A DNA stretch of 64,000 bases from an uncultured Atopobium sp. (GCA_916715765.1 CAKAPG010000003.1:62001-126000), one strand, 5' to 3'; positions 1-8,336 are shown, counted from the stretch's first letter. The notes: generated from the sequence alone by a model not told the origin. Made by a program: numbers and translations.

Positions 1-788
1 TAGTTGCCGTGGGCCACGAGGGCGTCATTTCTCTTGCTAACCACGTGGCAAACAAGTGGTGTGGGGGAGTTTCCCTTGCTACTGTTCCACTTGATTTAGC
101 AGCAGTTATTGTCTCGTCTATTACTCCTCGCGCGCTTGATACTGACGCTGAACATCAGCGTCTTGTTACCACTAAGCCTTGTGCTCGTTTCTGCTTTGCA
201 GATCTTGAGGTTATGGACCTTTGCGATGACAACGCTAAGGTTGCCCAGGTATGTATGGTTGCAACGGCTATGTCTGATAACGAGGCGGAATTTGGTCGCA
301 TTTGGGATAGAGCAGATAACCTCTCCTCTGGAGTTGCCGATATAGTTGCAGAACAGCTGGCAGAGTCTACTAAGACCCGTGGCCGCCTTTCTGATTCTTC
401 CGCTATTGCTATTCAGCAGTCTGTTCCTTACGGTTGGGTTTTTGTGGAGGCACTTCGCCCGCTCATTCCAGCTGATCAGCCTCTTTCTGCACTTTATGCA
501 GACGCACTGCGTTTCTCGGCAAGAATCGCGGTAGCTAAAGAGGCGCTTTCTTTTGACGATATGCTTGCCCAAGACGAGATTCTTGAGCGCTTGAATATTG
601 GCTTTGTTACCTGTGACATTACTTCTGAGCAGCTTATCGAAGCGCTCAAACAGGAATGTTTCCGTTCTACTAATCGTTTTATGTTGCCGATTCCAATGTC
701 TATTGGAAGGGTAAGATTAGCATCGGTCGACGAGGAACTTCTCGCCGAGCATGCCCGCGCTTGGTGTGAGGCTCACGCTTCGCATTAA
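1..788 (+). CDS. Divergent 3-dehydroquinate synthase (AroB)-like protein, C-terminal part
   Basis: The frame is already open at the left edge, so this is a 5'-truncated gene with about 262 codons visible. The stretch GGVSLATVPLDLAAVIVSSIT lines up by eye with the AroB segment that follows the glycine-rich NAD site, and the later helical region with the AroB C-terminal domain. The usual AroB signatures (the KxxxN substrate loop and the HGEAV metal ligands) are replaced here, so catalysis is doubtful. It lies directly before pepP, where aroQ or aroB often sits in front of pepP-efp, which supports the family call. It could also be another member of the iron-alcohol-dehydrogenase/DHQS fold. Confidence 0.5.
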   Translation, partial: VAVGHEGVISLANHVANKWCGGVSLATVPLDLAAVIVSSITPRALDTDAEHQRLVTTKPCARFCFADLEVMDLCDDNAKVAQVCMVATAMSDNEAEFGRIWDRADNLSSGVADIVAEQLAESTKTRGRLSDSSAIAIQQSVPYGWVFVEALRPLIPADQPLSALYADALRFSARIAVAKEALSFDDMLAQDEILERLNIGFVTCDITSEQLIEALKQECFRSTNRFMLPIPMSIGRVRLASVDEELLAEHARAWCEAHASH

Positions 789-879
789 AGCGTCGCATCT
801 TGCAGTAAGGAGCCTGTTTGCTGAGGCGACACCACAAGGTGCAACTCTTTGTTGTAAACATCTCGAGAAGGGATTTGAA

Positions 880-2004
880 ATGGCAGATCTACAGGCAGCA
901 GCAAAGCGCGTTGCGCGCTTTCGCGAGGTAATGGCTCAGAGGGGTTACGACGCTGTTGTTCTACGTCACAACCCAGACCTTCGTTGGTTGACTGACGCTG
1001 AGCGTGTCTTTGACTTTGAGCAGGCACATACTGCATTTATTACGCAGGATGAGCTCTTCATGCACACTGACTCTCGTTACTACAACACATTCCTGGAGCG
1101 CCTTGGTGCTGATTCTCCATGGAAGTTTGACCAGGAAGTCACTACCCCTACTGAGTGGGTTGCCGCTCATATTGCTGAGGCTCGTGCTCGCGTAGTTGCT
1201 ATTGAGGACACCGTTGATCTTGCGTTCTTTGATGGCCTTGAGCAGGCATTACGTGATCGTTCTGTTGCTGCTTTGCTTCCACGCATGCATGGTGATATTG
1301 CTGAGCTGCGTATTGTTAAAGACCCAGCTGAGATTGAGCTTATGAAGCACGCTCAGTCAATTACTGACAAGGCGTTCCTCCACATCTGCGAGTACATCAA
1401 GCCTGGCCTCACTGAGCAGCAGATCCGTGCAGAGCTTGAGAACTACATGCTCTCCAACGGCGCAGATGCTCTGTCCTTTGATTCCATCATTGCTTCTGGT
1501 CCTAATGGTGCTAATCCTCACGCTCAGCCAGGTGAGCGCGTAGTTCAGACAGGCGACATGATTGTTATGGACTACGGTGCGGGCTACCTGGATTACCACT
1601 CAGACATGACCCGTACCGTTGTTGTTGGTGCACCTTCCGAGGAGCAGCAACACGTCTTTGACGTTGTTCGCAAAGCAAATGAGACGTGCGCTGCAGCTAT
1701 CCATGCAGGCGTAACTGGCTCTGACATTCACAACCTTGCAGTCAAGGTTATCTCTGAGGCTGGTTACGGCGAGTACTTTGGTCACGGTCTTGGCCACGGT
1801 GTTGGCGTTGAGATTCACGAGCGTCCATTCTTCAACCCACGCTGGAACAAGGTTATTGCAGCAGGTTCTGTTGTTACCGATGAGCCTGGCATTTACCTGC
1901 CTGGCAAGTTTGGTATCCGTCTTGAAGACTTTGGTGTTGTTACTGAGAACGGCTACGATGTCTTTACTCAGTCCACACACGATCTTGTGTCTGTTGGCTG
2001 CTAA
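880..2004 (+). CDS. pepP: Xaa-Pro aminopeptidase, M24 family
   Basis: Predicted cytosolic dinuclear-metal peptidase that removes N-terminal residues preceding proline; 374 aa. An N-terminal creatinase-like domain (about 1-130) precedes the pita-bread catalytic domain. The five metal ligands are visible: D231 (DYGAG), D242 (SDMTR), His in GHGLGHGVG (302/306), E335 (DEPGIY) and E349 (RLED). The ATG at 880 was chosen because it follows the ribosome-binding sequence GAGAAGGGA; the frame is open further upstream but lacks a good site. In many bacteria pepP directly precedes efp; here a mannose PTS operon lies between them. Confidence 0.93.
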   Translation: MADLQAAAKRVARFREVMAQRGYDAVVLRHNPDLRWLTDAERVFDFEQAHTAFITQDELFMHTDSRYYNTFLERLGADSPWKFDQEVTTPTEWVAAHIAEARARVVAIEDTVDLAFFDGLEQALRDRSVAALLPRMHGDIAELRIVKDPAEIELMKHAQSITDKAFLHICEYIKPGLTEQQIRAELENYMLSNGADALSFDSIIASGPNGANPHAQPGERVVQTGDMIVMDYGAGYLDYHSDMTRTVVVGAPSEEQQHVFDVVRKANETCAAAIHAGVTGSDIHNLAVKVISEAGYGEYFGHGLGHGVGVEIHERPFFNPRWNKVIAAGSVVTDEPGIYLPGKFGIRLEDFGVVTENGYDVFTQSTHDLVSVGC

Positions 2005-2028
2005 TTAGCTACGATATACAGAATTTTT

Positions 2029-2065
2029 GCGGTCAGAAGCTCTATGTTTCTGGCCGCATTTTTTT
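2029..2065 (+). terminator. Rho-independent terminator after pepP
   Basis: A 10-bp stem (GCGGTCAGAA with TTCTGGCCGC, one G-T pair) and a 9-nt loop are followed by a run of T. It begins 24 bases after the pepP stop and separates pepP from the PTS operon. Confidence 0.85.
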
Positions 2066-2070
2066 GTTCG

Positions 2071-2102
2071 TTTTAGGGCGAGAAGGTCTTCTCGCCCTAA
2101 AA
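2071..2102. repeat. Perfect 15-bp inverted repeat built from two octamer copies
   Basis: TTTTAGGGCGAGAAG (2071-2085) and its exact reverse complement (2088-2102) are separated by GT. Each arm contains GGCGAGAA/TTCTCGCC, the octamer overrepresented across the window. The A/T tails on both sides would make it a bidirectional terminator. It lies only a few bases after another complete terminator, so termination alone may not explain it. Confidence 0.85.
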
Positions 2103-2253
2103 TTGGCTTATAAAAACAAAATAATCTAAAAAGAGTTAGGTTAGTGAAGACACGCTTCAGATATATGTAATAAAATCAGAAAAGTAAATGTTATTTTCAT
2201 TGTTATGTTTACAGTTTCATTTGTTTTATTAGGTAGAAAAGAAGGAGGTAGAA

Positions 2254-3255
2254 GTGGTTAGTATCGTTCTAGCCAGCCATGGCAAATTTGCCGAGGGCAT
2301 CAAAGATTCTGGCGGCATGATTTTTGGACCACAGGAAGGCGTTGTGGCTGTAACGCTTACTCCTGATATGGGCCCAGATGACCTGCACCAGAAGATTCTC
2401 GACGCAATTGCCACGCTTGAAGATCAAGAGCACGTTTTGTTCTTGGTTGACCTATGGGGTGGCACCCCCTTTAACCAGATTTCTCGTGTTCTTGAGGAAG
2501 AGGGTAAAGAGGATTGGGTTGCCGTTACTGGTCTTAACCTCCCAATGCTTATTGCAGCATATGGCTCTCGCCTTGGCGTAGATACCGCCGCCGAGGTAGC
2601 AAAAGAGATTTACTCTGAAGCTCGTATGGGCGTCAAGATTAAGCCAGAAGAGCTTGAGCCACAAGAGGCAACTCCTACTGATGTTCCTGCTGCTCCAGCA
2701 GCACCTCAGGGTGCAATTCCTGCGGGTACTGTTATTGGTGATGGCAAGCTTAAGATTGTGCTTGCACGTATTGACACCCGTCTTCTGCATGGTCAGGTTG
2801 CAACTACGTGGACAAAGATGACCAAGCCAGACCGCATTATTGTCTGCTCTGATGGTGTTGCTCAAGATGAGCTCCGCAAGACCATGATTGTTCAGGCTGC
2901 TCCTCCAGGAGTACATGTCCACGTTGTTCCTATTAAGAAGATTATTGAGATTGCTCACGACACTCGTTTTGGCAATACCAAGGCAATGCTTCTGTTTGAG
3001 ACTCCTCAAGATATGCTTCGCGCAATTGAGGGTGGCGTAGAAATCAAGGAAGCAAACCTTGGTTCTATGGCTCACTCTGTTGGCAAAGTTGTTGTTACCA
3101 ACGCAGTTGCTATGGATGAGGACGACGTAAAGACCCTTGAGGCCATCCGCGAGTGCGGTACAACGTTTGATGTTCGTAAGGTTCCTGCAGACAGCGCAGA
3201 GAACTTTGAGGCAATGCTTAAAAAAGCTAAGTCCGAGCTTGGCGCCCGTAAGTAA
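2254..3255 (+). CDS. manX: PTS mannose/fructose/sorbose family IIAB component
   Basis: Fused IIA-IIB phosphocarrier of a mannose-type phosphotransferase system, 333 aa. The IIA domain (about 1-130) carries phospho-His H9 in VLASHGKF. A Pro/Ala-rich linker (about 137-165) leads to the IIB domain with phospho-His H179 in RIDTRLLHGQV. It would pass phosphate from HPr to sugar entering through IIC-IID. The GTG start follows a strong GAAGGAGG. It is first of a tightly spaced operon with IIC and IID. Substrate could be mannose, glucose, glucosamine or similar; the sequence does not decide. Confidence 0.93.
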   Translation: MVSIVLASHGKFAEGIKDSGGMIFGPQEGVVAVTLTPDMGPDDLHQKILDAIATLEDQEHVLFLVDLWGGTPFNQISRVLEEEGKEDWVAVTGLNLPMLIAAYGSRLGVDTAAEVAKEIYSEARMGVKIKPEELEPQEATPTDVPAAPAAPQGAIPAGTVIGDGKLKIVLARIDTRLLHGQVATTWTKMTKPDRIIVCSDGVAQDELRKTMIVQAAPPGVHVHVVPIKKIIEIAHDTRFGNTKAMLLFETPQDMLRAIEGGVEIKEANLGSMAHSVGKVVVTNAVAMDEDDVKTLEAIRECGTTFDVRKVPADSAENFEAMLKKAKSELGARK

Positions 3256-3271
3256 CTAGAAGGAGGTAGAA

Positions 3272-4087
3272 ATGACACCTATCACAATACTGCTTGTCGT
3301 AATTGTTGCTCTTCTCGCTGGCATGGAAGGTATTCTTGACCAGTGGGAGTTCCACCAGCCCCTGGTTGCTTGCTCACTGATTGGTCTTGTGACTGGTCAC
3401 CCTGCTGAGGGAATTATCCTCGGCGGTTCTCTTCAGATGATTGCTCTTGGTTGGGCAAACATCGGAGCTGCAGTTGCTCCAGACGCAGCTTTGGCATCTG
3501 TCGCATCTGCAATCATCATGGTTTTGGCACTTAACGGTGGAGACACTGACACCACCGCTGCTATTAACACCTCTATTGCACTTGCAATTCCTCTGTCCGT
3601 AGCAGGCCTGTTCCTCACCATGATTGCTCGTACTATTGCAACTGGTATTGTCCACGCAATGGATGCAGCTGCCGAGAAGGGCGATTTTGCTGCAATCGAG
3701 CGTTGGCACATTGTAGCTATCCTCATGCAGGGCGCACGTATTGCTGTTCCTGCAGCTGCTCTTTGCTTCATTGACCCAGCTATTGTCACTGATGCTCTCA
3801 ACGCAATGCCGAAGTGGCTCACTGGCGGTATGGCAGTTGGCGGCGGCATGGTTGCTGCTGTTGGTTACGCAATGGTCATTAACATGATGGCTACTCGCGA
3901 GGTTTGGCCATTCTTTGCACTTGGCTTTGTCTTTGCTGCTATTAACCAGCTCACCCTTATTGCTCTTGGTGTTATCGGTGTCTGCCTTGCTATTCTCTAC
4001 ATTGGTCTTAAAGACCTTGCTAAGCAGGGTGGCGGCGCAGGTGGTGGATCAGGCGATCCACTCGGCGATATTATTGACAACTACTAA
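3272..4087 (+). CDS. manY: PTS mannose family IIC permease
   Basis: Integral membrane channel subunit of the mannose-type PTS, 271 aa, with several hydrophobic segments. The early region (GMEGILDQWEFHQPLVACSL, about 17-36) and the LGGSLQMIALGWANIGAAVAP stretch are typical of the EII-Sor IIC family. The C-terminus ends in a Gly-rich tail (GGGAGGGSGD). It begins 17 bases after IIAB behind an almost identical ribosome-binding sequence (GAAGGAGGTAGAA), and works in complex with IID. Confidence 0.92.
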   Translation: MTPITILLVVIVALLAGMEGILDQWEFHQPLVACSLIGLVTGHPAEGIILGGSLQMIALGWANIGAAVAPDAALASVASAIIMVLALNGGDTDTTAAINTSIALAIPLSVAGLFLTMIARTIATGIVHAMDAAAEKGDFAAIERWHIVAILMQGARIAVPAAALCFIDPAIVTDALNAMPKWLTGGMAVGGGMVAAVGYAMVINMMATREVWPFFALGFVFAAINQLTLIALGVIGVCLAILYIGLKDLAKQGGGAGGGSGDPLGDIIDNY

Positions 4088-4108
4088 TTCTGAAGGAGCG
4101 TGAAACTA

Positions 4109-5026
4109 ATGGAGAATAAGATTCAGCTTTCTAAGAAAGACCGCATGTCTGTTGCTCTTCGTCATCAGTTCCTTCAGGGTTCTTGGAACTACGAGCGTAT
4201 GCAGAACGGTGGTTGGGCATTCTCAATGATTCCAGCCATCAAAAAGCTTTATCCAAACAAAGAAGATCAGGTAGCAGCTCTTAAGCGCCACCTTGAGTTC
4301 TACAACACTCACCCTTATGTTTCTGCACCAGTCATGGGCGTTACCCTTGCACTGGAGGAGGGACGTGCTAACGGTGAGCCTATTGACGACGTTGCAATTC
4401 AGGGCGTTAAGGTAGGCATGATGGGCCCTCTGGCCGGTGTTGGTGACCCAGTCTTCTGGTTTACCGTCCGTCCAATTCTTGGAGCACTCGGCGCATCTAT
4501 TGCCGCTGGTGGTTCTGCACTTGGCCCTATTCTTTTCTTTGTTCTGTGGAACGTCATCCGCCTTTCCTTCCTGTGGTACACCCAGGAGTTTGGCTACAAG
4601 GCAGGTGCCTCAATCTCTTCCGATCTTTCTGGCGGCATGCTGGGCAAGATTACCGAGGGTGCTTCTATTCTTGGTATGTTTATCATTGGCGCCCTGGTAC
4701 AGCGCTGGGTTTCAATTTCATTTACCCCAGTTGTTTCTACCATTCCTCAGCAGGCAGGTGCCTACATTGATTGGACAAGTATTCCTTCAGGAGTAGAGGG
4801 AATGCACCAGGCATTAAAGCTTTACGCTGCACTTGGACCAAACGGTCTTGATCCAGTGAAGGTAACCACACTTCAGTCCAACCTTGATTCCCTTGTTCCT
4901 GGACTGGCAGCTGTTGGTCTGACACTGCTCTGCTGCTCACTGCTTAAGAAGAAGGTCTCTCCAATTGCTATCATCCTGGCTCTCTTTGCCGTTGGTATTA
5001 TTGGTCGACTCCTTGGCTTTATGTAA
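4109..5026 (+). CDS. manZ: PTS mannose family IID component
   Basis: Second membrane subunit of the mannose-type PTS, 305 aa. Family hallmarks are seen: LRHQFLQGSWNYERMQNGGW near the start, GVKVGMMGPLAGVGDP, and hydrophobic C-terminal helices. The ATG at 4109 is preferred over an in-frame GTG at 4100, which lies too close to the GAAGGAG ribosome-binding site. A terminator follows the stop. Confidence 0.92.
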   Translation: MENKIQLSKKDRMSVALRHQFLQGSWNYERMQNGGWAFSMIPAIKKLYPNKEDQVAALKRHLEFYNTHPYVSAPVMGVTLALEEGRANGEPIDDVAIQGVKVGMMGPLAGVGDPVFWFTVRPILGALGASIAAGGSALGPILFFVLWNVIRLSFLWYTQEFGYKAGASISSDLSGGMLGKITEGASILGMFIIGALVQRWVSISFTPVVSTIPQQAGAYIDWTSIPSGVEGMHQALKLYAALGPNGLDPVKVTTLQSNLDSLVPGLAAVGLTLLCCSLLKKKVSPIAIILALFAVGIIGRLLGFM

Positions 5027-5065
5027 TGAGTAAGCGTACGTTCTAGTACTTAAAGTCGCACGAAT

Positions 5066-5102
5066 ATGGGTCGCGCTCTATAATGGGTGCGACCCATTTT
5101 TT
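5066..5102 (+). terminator. Terminator between manZ and manO
   Basis: ATGGGTCGC (5066-5074) pairs with GCGACCCAT (5089-5097), followed by six T. It sits inside the PTS gene group, only 12 bases before the manO start, so it should reduce readthrough into manO. Confidence 0.85.
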
Positions 5103-5113
5103 GAAAGGATTGT

Positions 5114-5521
5114 ATGGCTCAGTCTCAAAACAGTACGGTTGACTTCACCGCAAAGGCAACGTCATTTCACGGGCTAGCTACGTATGGCGATATCCTTATT
5201 GGTAATAAGGCCTTTGAGTTCTACAACCAGAAAAATCCTGAAGATTACATTCAAATTCCTTGGGATCAGATAGATCATGTGGCCGCCTCAGTTATGGGGC
5301 GTACCAAAAGCATTTCTCGCTTTGCTATCTTTACTAAAAGCAATGGTAACTACTCATTTTCTACGCGAGACAATAAAGCAACACTAAGGGCAATTCGCGC
5401 CTATATAGGGAAGGAGAAACTCGTACGTTCTCCAAACTTCTGGTTTGTCTTTAAGCATGGACTCATGGCAATTCCACAGCTTCCTCGCCTTATTAAAGAG
5501 AGTTTTATTAAAAAGAAGTAA
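5114..5521 (+). CDS. manO: DUF956 family protein, ManO-like accessory of mannose PTS
   Basis: Small 135-aa protein of the DUF956/ManO family, which is characteristically encoded at the end of mannose-PTS operons and is proposed to modulate them. Visible features are an N-terminal globular region (FHGLATYGDILIGNKAFEFYN, IPWDQIDHVAASV) resembling a PH-like fold and a basic C-terminus. It follows GAAAGGA and lies directly after a terminator, so its level is probably set by readthrough. The function itself is inferred from position and family. Confidence 0.85.
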   Translation: MAQSQNSTVDFTAKATSFHGLATYGDILIGNKAFEFYNQKNPEDYIQIPWDQIDHVAASVMGRTKSISRFAIFTKSNGNYSFSTRDNKATLRAIRAYIGKEKLVRSPNFWFVFKHGLMAIPQLPRLIKESFIKKK

Positions 5522-5657
5522 GCAAATTTTGCATTTTCACAAGAGCCGCCAGCACGGAAGGCGTGAAACTGATAAAATCCAACATGCATATACGTGTCGC
5601 GGGTAGTTTGAAAATTCACGTTCTTCTCGCGACTTTACCGAGTGAAAAGAGTTAGAC

Positions 5658-6221
5658 GTGGCAACTATCAGCACCGCAGATTTTAAGAACGGCCTTGGCC
5701 TTAAGATTAACGATAAGTACTACACCATCGTTGAGTTCCAGCACGTAAAGCCAGGTAAGGGCGGCGCTTTTGTCCGCTATAAGATTCGTGACCTTCGCTC
5801 TGGCCGCGTTATCGATCAGACCTGCAACGCTGGCACCAAGTTTGAGAACGTTCTTCTGCTCACCAAAGAGATGCAGTACCTCTACAACGACGGCGAGTCC
5901 TTCTACTTCATGGACAATGAGACTTACGATCAGGTAGCTGTTCCTGCTGATTTCATTGGCGAGAAGAGCGTCTGGTTCAAGGAGAACGATAACGCACAGC
6001 TTCTCTACGCAGACACTGAGCTTCTTGGTGTTGAGCCTCCAATGTTCATTGAGGCAGAGATCACTGAGACTGACCCAGGCTTCAAGGGCGACACCGTTCA
6101 GGGTGGTACTAAGCCAGCAACTATTGAGACCGGTGCAACGCTTCAGGTTCCAATGTATCTGAACCAGGGCGAGCGCATTAAGGTTGACACCCGCGACGGC
6201 AAGTTTGTTTCTCGCGTTTAA
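5658..6221 (+). CDS. efp: Translation elongation factor P
   Basis: Ribosome-binding factor that relieves stalling at polyproline stretches; 187 aa, normal length, with three beta-barrel domains. The tip loop VKPGKGGAFVR contains K34, the position that is modified in many bacteria. GTG start. It begins a run of translation and DNA-maintenance genes (asp23-like, nusB, xseB, tlyA). The 136-base upstream gap probably holds its promoter. Confidence 0.96.
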   Translation: MATISTADFKNGLGLKINDKYYTIVEFQHVKPGKGGAFVRYKIRDLRSGRVIDQTCNAGTKFENVLLLTKEMQYLYNDGESFYFMDNETYDQVAVPADFIGEKSVWFKENDNAQLLYADTELLGVEPPMFIEAEITETDPGFKGDTVQGGTKPATIETGATLQVPMYLNQGERIKVDTRDGKFVSRV

Positions 6222-6301
6222 TGCATTCTCTTTGGGTGCATTGGCATCCAACAGTATTGAGTAATTATTTCAAAGACAGTTTGTCTTTTTAGGGGGTAGA
6301 C

Positions 6302-6667
6302 ATGGCTGAAACAGAGCTTCGTATAGCAGGCATCGGCATCTCAAAAGATGTAATTTCAACGGTTGTCTCCGGCGCAGCTGGAAGTGTTGAAGGTGTTGCC
6401 TCCGTTGGCGGAAACGATACCCTGGCATCCAACCTTATTAACGTCTTTACCAGCAGAAGCCTTGCTCCAGAGAAGGCTGTAGAGGCAGGTGTAGAGAACG
6501 GTCAGCTCCACCTTGGAGTACACCTTACCGTTTTCTATGGCTATCCTTTCACAAAGCTTGCATCTGAGGTAAGGCTTGCTGTTGCAACTGCTGTAAATGA
6601 GCAGATTGGCGTCAGCATTGCTTCCGTTGATGTTTACATTGACAGCCTTGTTTTTCCTAAGGAGTAG
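6302..6667 (+). CDS. Asp23/Gls24 family envelope stress protein
   Basis: 121-aa Asp23/Gls24 (DUF322) protein. The family pattern is visible: an ISKDVISTVVSGAAGSVEGVASV start and a C-terminal VRLAVATAVNEQIG...VSIASVDVYIDSLVF stretch. Homologues sit between accB/accC or efp and nusB in Gram-positives and are linked to cell-envelope stress, but the molecular role is not known. A GGGGGTAG ribosome-binding site precedes the ATG. Confidence 0.85.
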   Translation: MAETELRIAGIGISKDVISTVVSGAAGSVEGVASVGGNDTLASNLINVFTSRSLAPEKAVEAGVENGQLHLGVHLTVFYGYPFTKLASEVRLAVATAVNEQIGVSIASVDVYIDSLVFPKE

Positions 6668-6669
6668 GC

Positions 6670-7173
6670 TTGAGCGTTAAGTTTTTTGGACGTACCCGCG
6701 CCCGTAGCCAAGCACTACAGCTTTTATTCCAGGCTGAAGCCACTAATCGCAGCGTTCTTGAGGTCCTCGACGGAGACTACACGCTCTCCGAGGGACCTCT
6801 TGACGAGTATGCGCAGTCACTGGCAGTAGGAGCAGATGGCATTAGAGATGATCTTGATGACATCATTGCTGCTTACTCAAAAGACTGGGCAATTGATCGC
6901 ATGCCTTCTGTTGACCGCAATCTTCTAAGAATTTCTCTCTACGAGATTCTGGAGGTTCCAGAGGTTGACGTTGCTGTTGCTATTAACGAGGTAGTTGACC
7001 TTGCTCGCGCCTATTGTGGTGACGATTCTCCTCGTTTTATTAACGGTGTTCTCGGCCGTATTGTTGACGATATTGAGGCTGGAGAAGACATTTATTCTCT
7101 GTGTCATAAGCAGTCTGCTGAACAGGACAATTCTGAAGAAGAGCCAGTAAGCTCTGTGGAAGATGCAGAGTAG
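6670..7173 (+). CDS. nusB: Transcription antitermination factor NusB
   Basis: RNA-binding all-helical protein that with NusE supports rRNA antitermination; 167 aa. The N-terminal RARSQALQLLFQAEATN and the C-terminal NEVVDLARAYCGDDSPRFINGVLG with its GDD/FINGVLG core are diagnostic. TTG start two bases after the preceding stop, with AAGGAG inside the end of the upstream gene. The acidic tail (residues about 148-167) is longer than usual. Confidence 0.93.
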   Translation: MSVKFFGRTRARSQALQLLFQAEATNRSVLEVLDGDYTLSEGPLDEYAQSLAVGADGIRDDLDDIIAAYSKDWAIDRMPSVDRNLLRISLYEILEVPEVDVAVAINEVVDLARAYCGDDSPRFINGVLGRIVDDIEAGEDIYSLCHKQSAEQDNSEEEPVSSVEDAE

Positions 7174-7175
7174 CC

Positions 7176-7514
7176 ATGGCAAAAATCGATACGTCTGAAT
7201 ATCAAAGCTTTGACCAGATAACCGCAAGGCTTGACTCGATTGTTGATCAAGTTCGCGATAAAAACGTCTCGCTGGAGCATTCCCTTGATCTCTTTGATGA
7301 GGCAATTGCTCTAGGCTCAAAGGCTGTCAACATGGTTGACACCACAGAGTTTACGCCAGAAGAGGAAGAACGTCTGGTTCAGGCTCAGGCTGCAGGACAT
7401 GCATCCAACGAAGAAGCTGCTTCTGATGAGCAGACTTCTGATGAGCAAGCTGAGGCTTCAGCCGCAGATGAAACGTCGTCTGATGGCGCAGTTTCAGAAA
7501 GCGATGAGCACTAG
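7176..7514 (+). CDS. xseB: Exodeoxyribonuclease VII small subunit, with acidic tail
   Basis: 112 aa. Residues about 10-60 (SFDQITARLDSIVDQVRD...SLEHSLDLFDEAIALG) match the XseB two-helix fold that binds XseA to form the ssDNA exonuclease. The second half (about 62-112) is an unusual low-complexity tail of Glu, Asp, Ser and Ala. No xseA is in the window, although it is often adjacent. Two bases separate it from nusB, and its stop overlaps the tlyA start. Confidence 0.82.
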   Translation: MAKIDTSEYQSFDQITARLDSIVDQVRDKNVSLEHSLDLFDEAIALGSKAVNMVDTTEFTPEEEERLVQAQAAGHASNEEAASDEQTSDEQAEASAADETSSDGAVSESDEH

Positions 7515-8320
7515 TGGCTCAACGTGTTTCTCGCCAAAGGCTTGATAAAGAGCTGGTTAGGCAAGGATTTTTCAAAGACACCCAGGCTGCGCTGCGCGCA
7601 ATTCTTGCGGGCGATGTTTCTACAAGTGATAGAAGACTTACCTCAGCAGGAGAGCTTGTTCCTGAGGGATTATTTCTGCACGTAAAAGGCGCTATTCCAT
7701 ACGTGAGTAGAGGCGGACTTAAGCTCCAACGCGCCTTTGAAGTTTTTGATTTTACGGCACAACATAAAAAATGCTTAGATATTGGCTGTTCAACTGGTGG
7801 TTTTACCGATTGCCTGCTTCAAAATGGAGCTGCTTCAGTTACCTCAGTTGATGTTGGCTATGCTCAGTTTGATTGGTCGCTAAGAAACGATAGTAGGGTT
7901 GAGCTGCTAGAACGAACAAATATTACTTCGCTACCGGAATTGGGCTATTCTCATATCTTTGATCTAGCGGTGTGCGACGTGTCGTTTACTTCAATTCTGT
8001 CAATTCTTCCTTCTGTTTTAGATGTTTTAGCTCCTGAAGGAGTTTTTGTTACGCTGGTCAAACCGCAGTTTGAAGCTAAGAGAGAAGAAGTGGGCGAGGG
8101 TGGCATTGTGACTGATTCGTCCGTGCGCCTACATACGTTGCAAAAGGTTGCCGATGCGTTCAAAGAAGCTCATATGGGTCCTTTGGGCGCATGTGAGAGT
8201 CCTATTCATGGTGCTAAGGGTAATGTGGAATATTTGCTGTTTGGGCAGCTTGGGGCAGGGTCGTACGATTTAGATCTTGCTTCAGTGGTTTTGAATCATT
8301 CTGTAGAAATAGTGAAATAG
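7514..8320 (+). CDS. tlyA: TlyA family rRNA 2'-O-methyltransferase
   Basis: 268 aa. An N-terminal S4 RNA-binding domain (about 1-65, RLDKELVRQGFF) is followed by an RrmJ/FtsJ-type SAM methyltransferase domain with motif I DIGCSTGGFTD starting at D89, and the catalytic-lysine region TLVKPQFEA. In actinobacteria TlyA methylates 16S and/or 23S rRNA, which influences capreomycin sensitivity. The older hemolysin label is historical. The GTG start overlaps the xseB stop by one base, indicating translational coupling. Confidence 0.92.
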   Translation: MAQRVSRQRLDKELVRQGFFKDTQAALRAILAGDVSTSDRRLTSAGELVPEGLFLHVKGAIPYVSRGGLKLQRAFEVFDFTAQHKKCLDIGCSTGGFTDCLLQNGAASVTSVDVGYAQFDWSLRNDSRVELLERTNITSLPELGYSHIFDLAVCDVSFTSILSILPSVLDVLAPEGVFVTLVKPQFEAKREEVGEGGIVTDSSVRLHTLQKVADAFKEAHMGPLGACESPIHGAKGNVEYLLFGQLGAGSYDLDLASVVLNHSVEIVK

Positions 8321-8336
8321 AACGAATGTTCTATTT
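8315..8336. promoter_or_regulatory. LexA-type SOS box upstream of nadK-recN
   Basis: AAATAGAAC-GAAT-GTTCTATTT is a perfect 9+4+9 palindrome with the GAAC-N4-GTTC core of Gram-positive LexA sites. It lies just behind the tlyA stop and before the nadK start. A TATACT at 8363-8368 is a possible -10. recN, second gene of the unit, is a classical SOS gene. Confidence 0.72.

Noticed and set aside
96..572. 158-codon minus-strand ORF over the AroB-like gene
   Set aside because: No homology visible; Cys/Arg-rich composition typical of an antisense frame.
2103..2250. Catabolite-response (cre) site upstream of the PTS operon
   Set aside because: The AT-rich gap has repeated TGTTAT but no convincing cre palindrome.
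5652..6251. 199-codon minus-strand ORF
   Set aside because: It is the antisense shadow of efp, has Leu/Val/Asn-biased composition and no recognisable domain.
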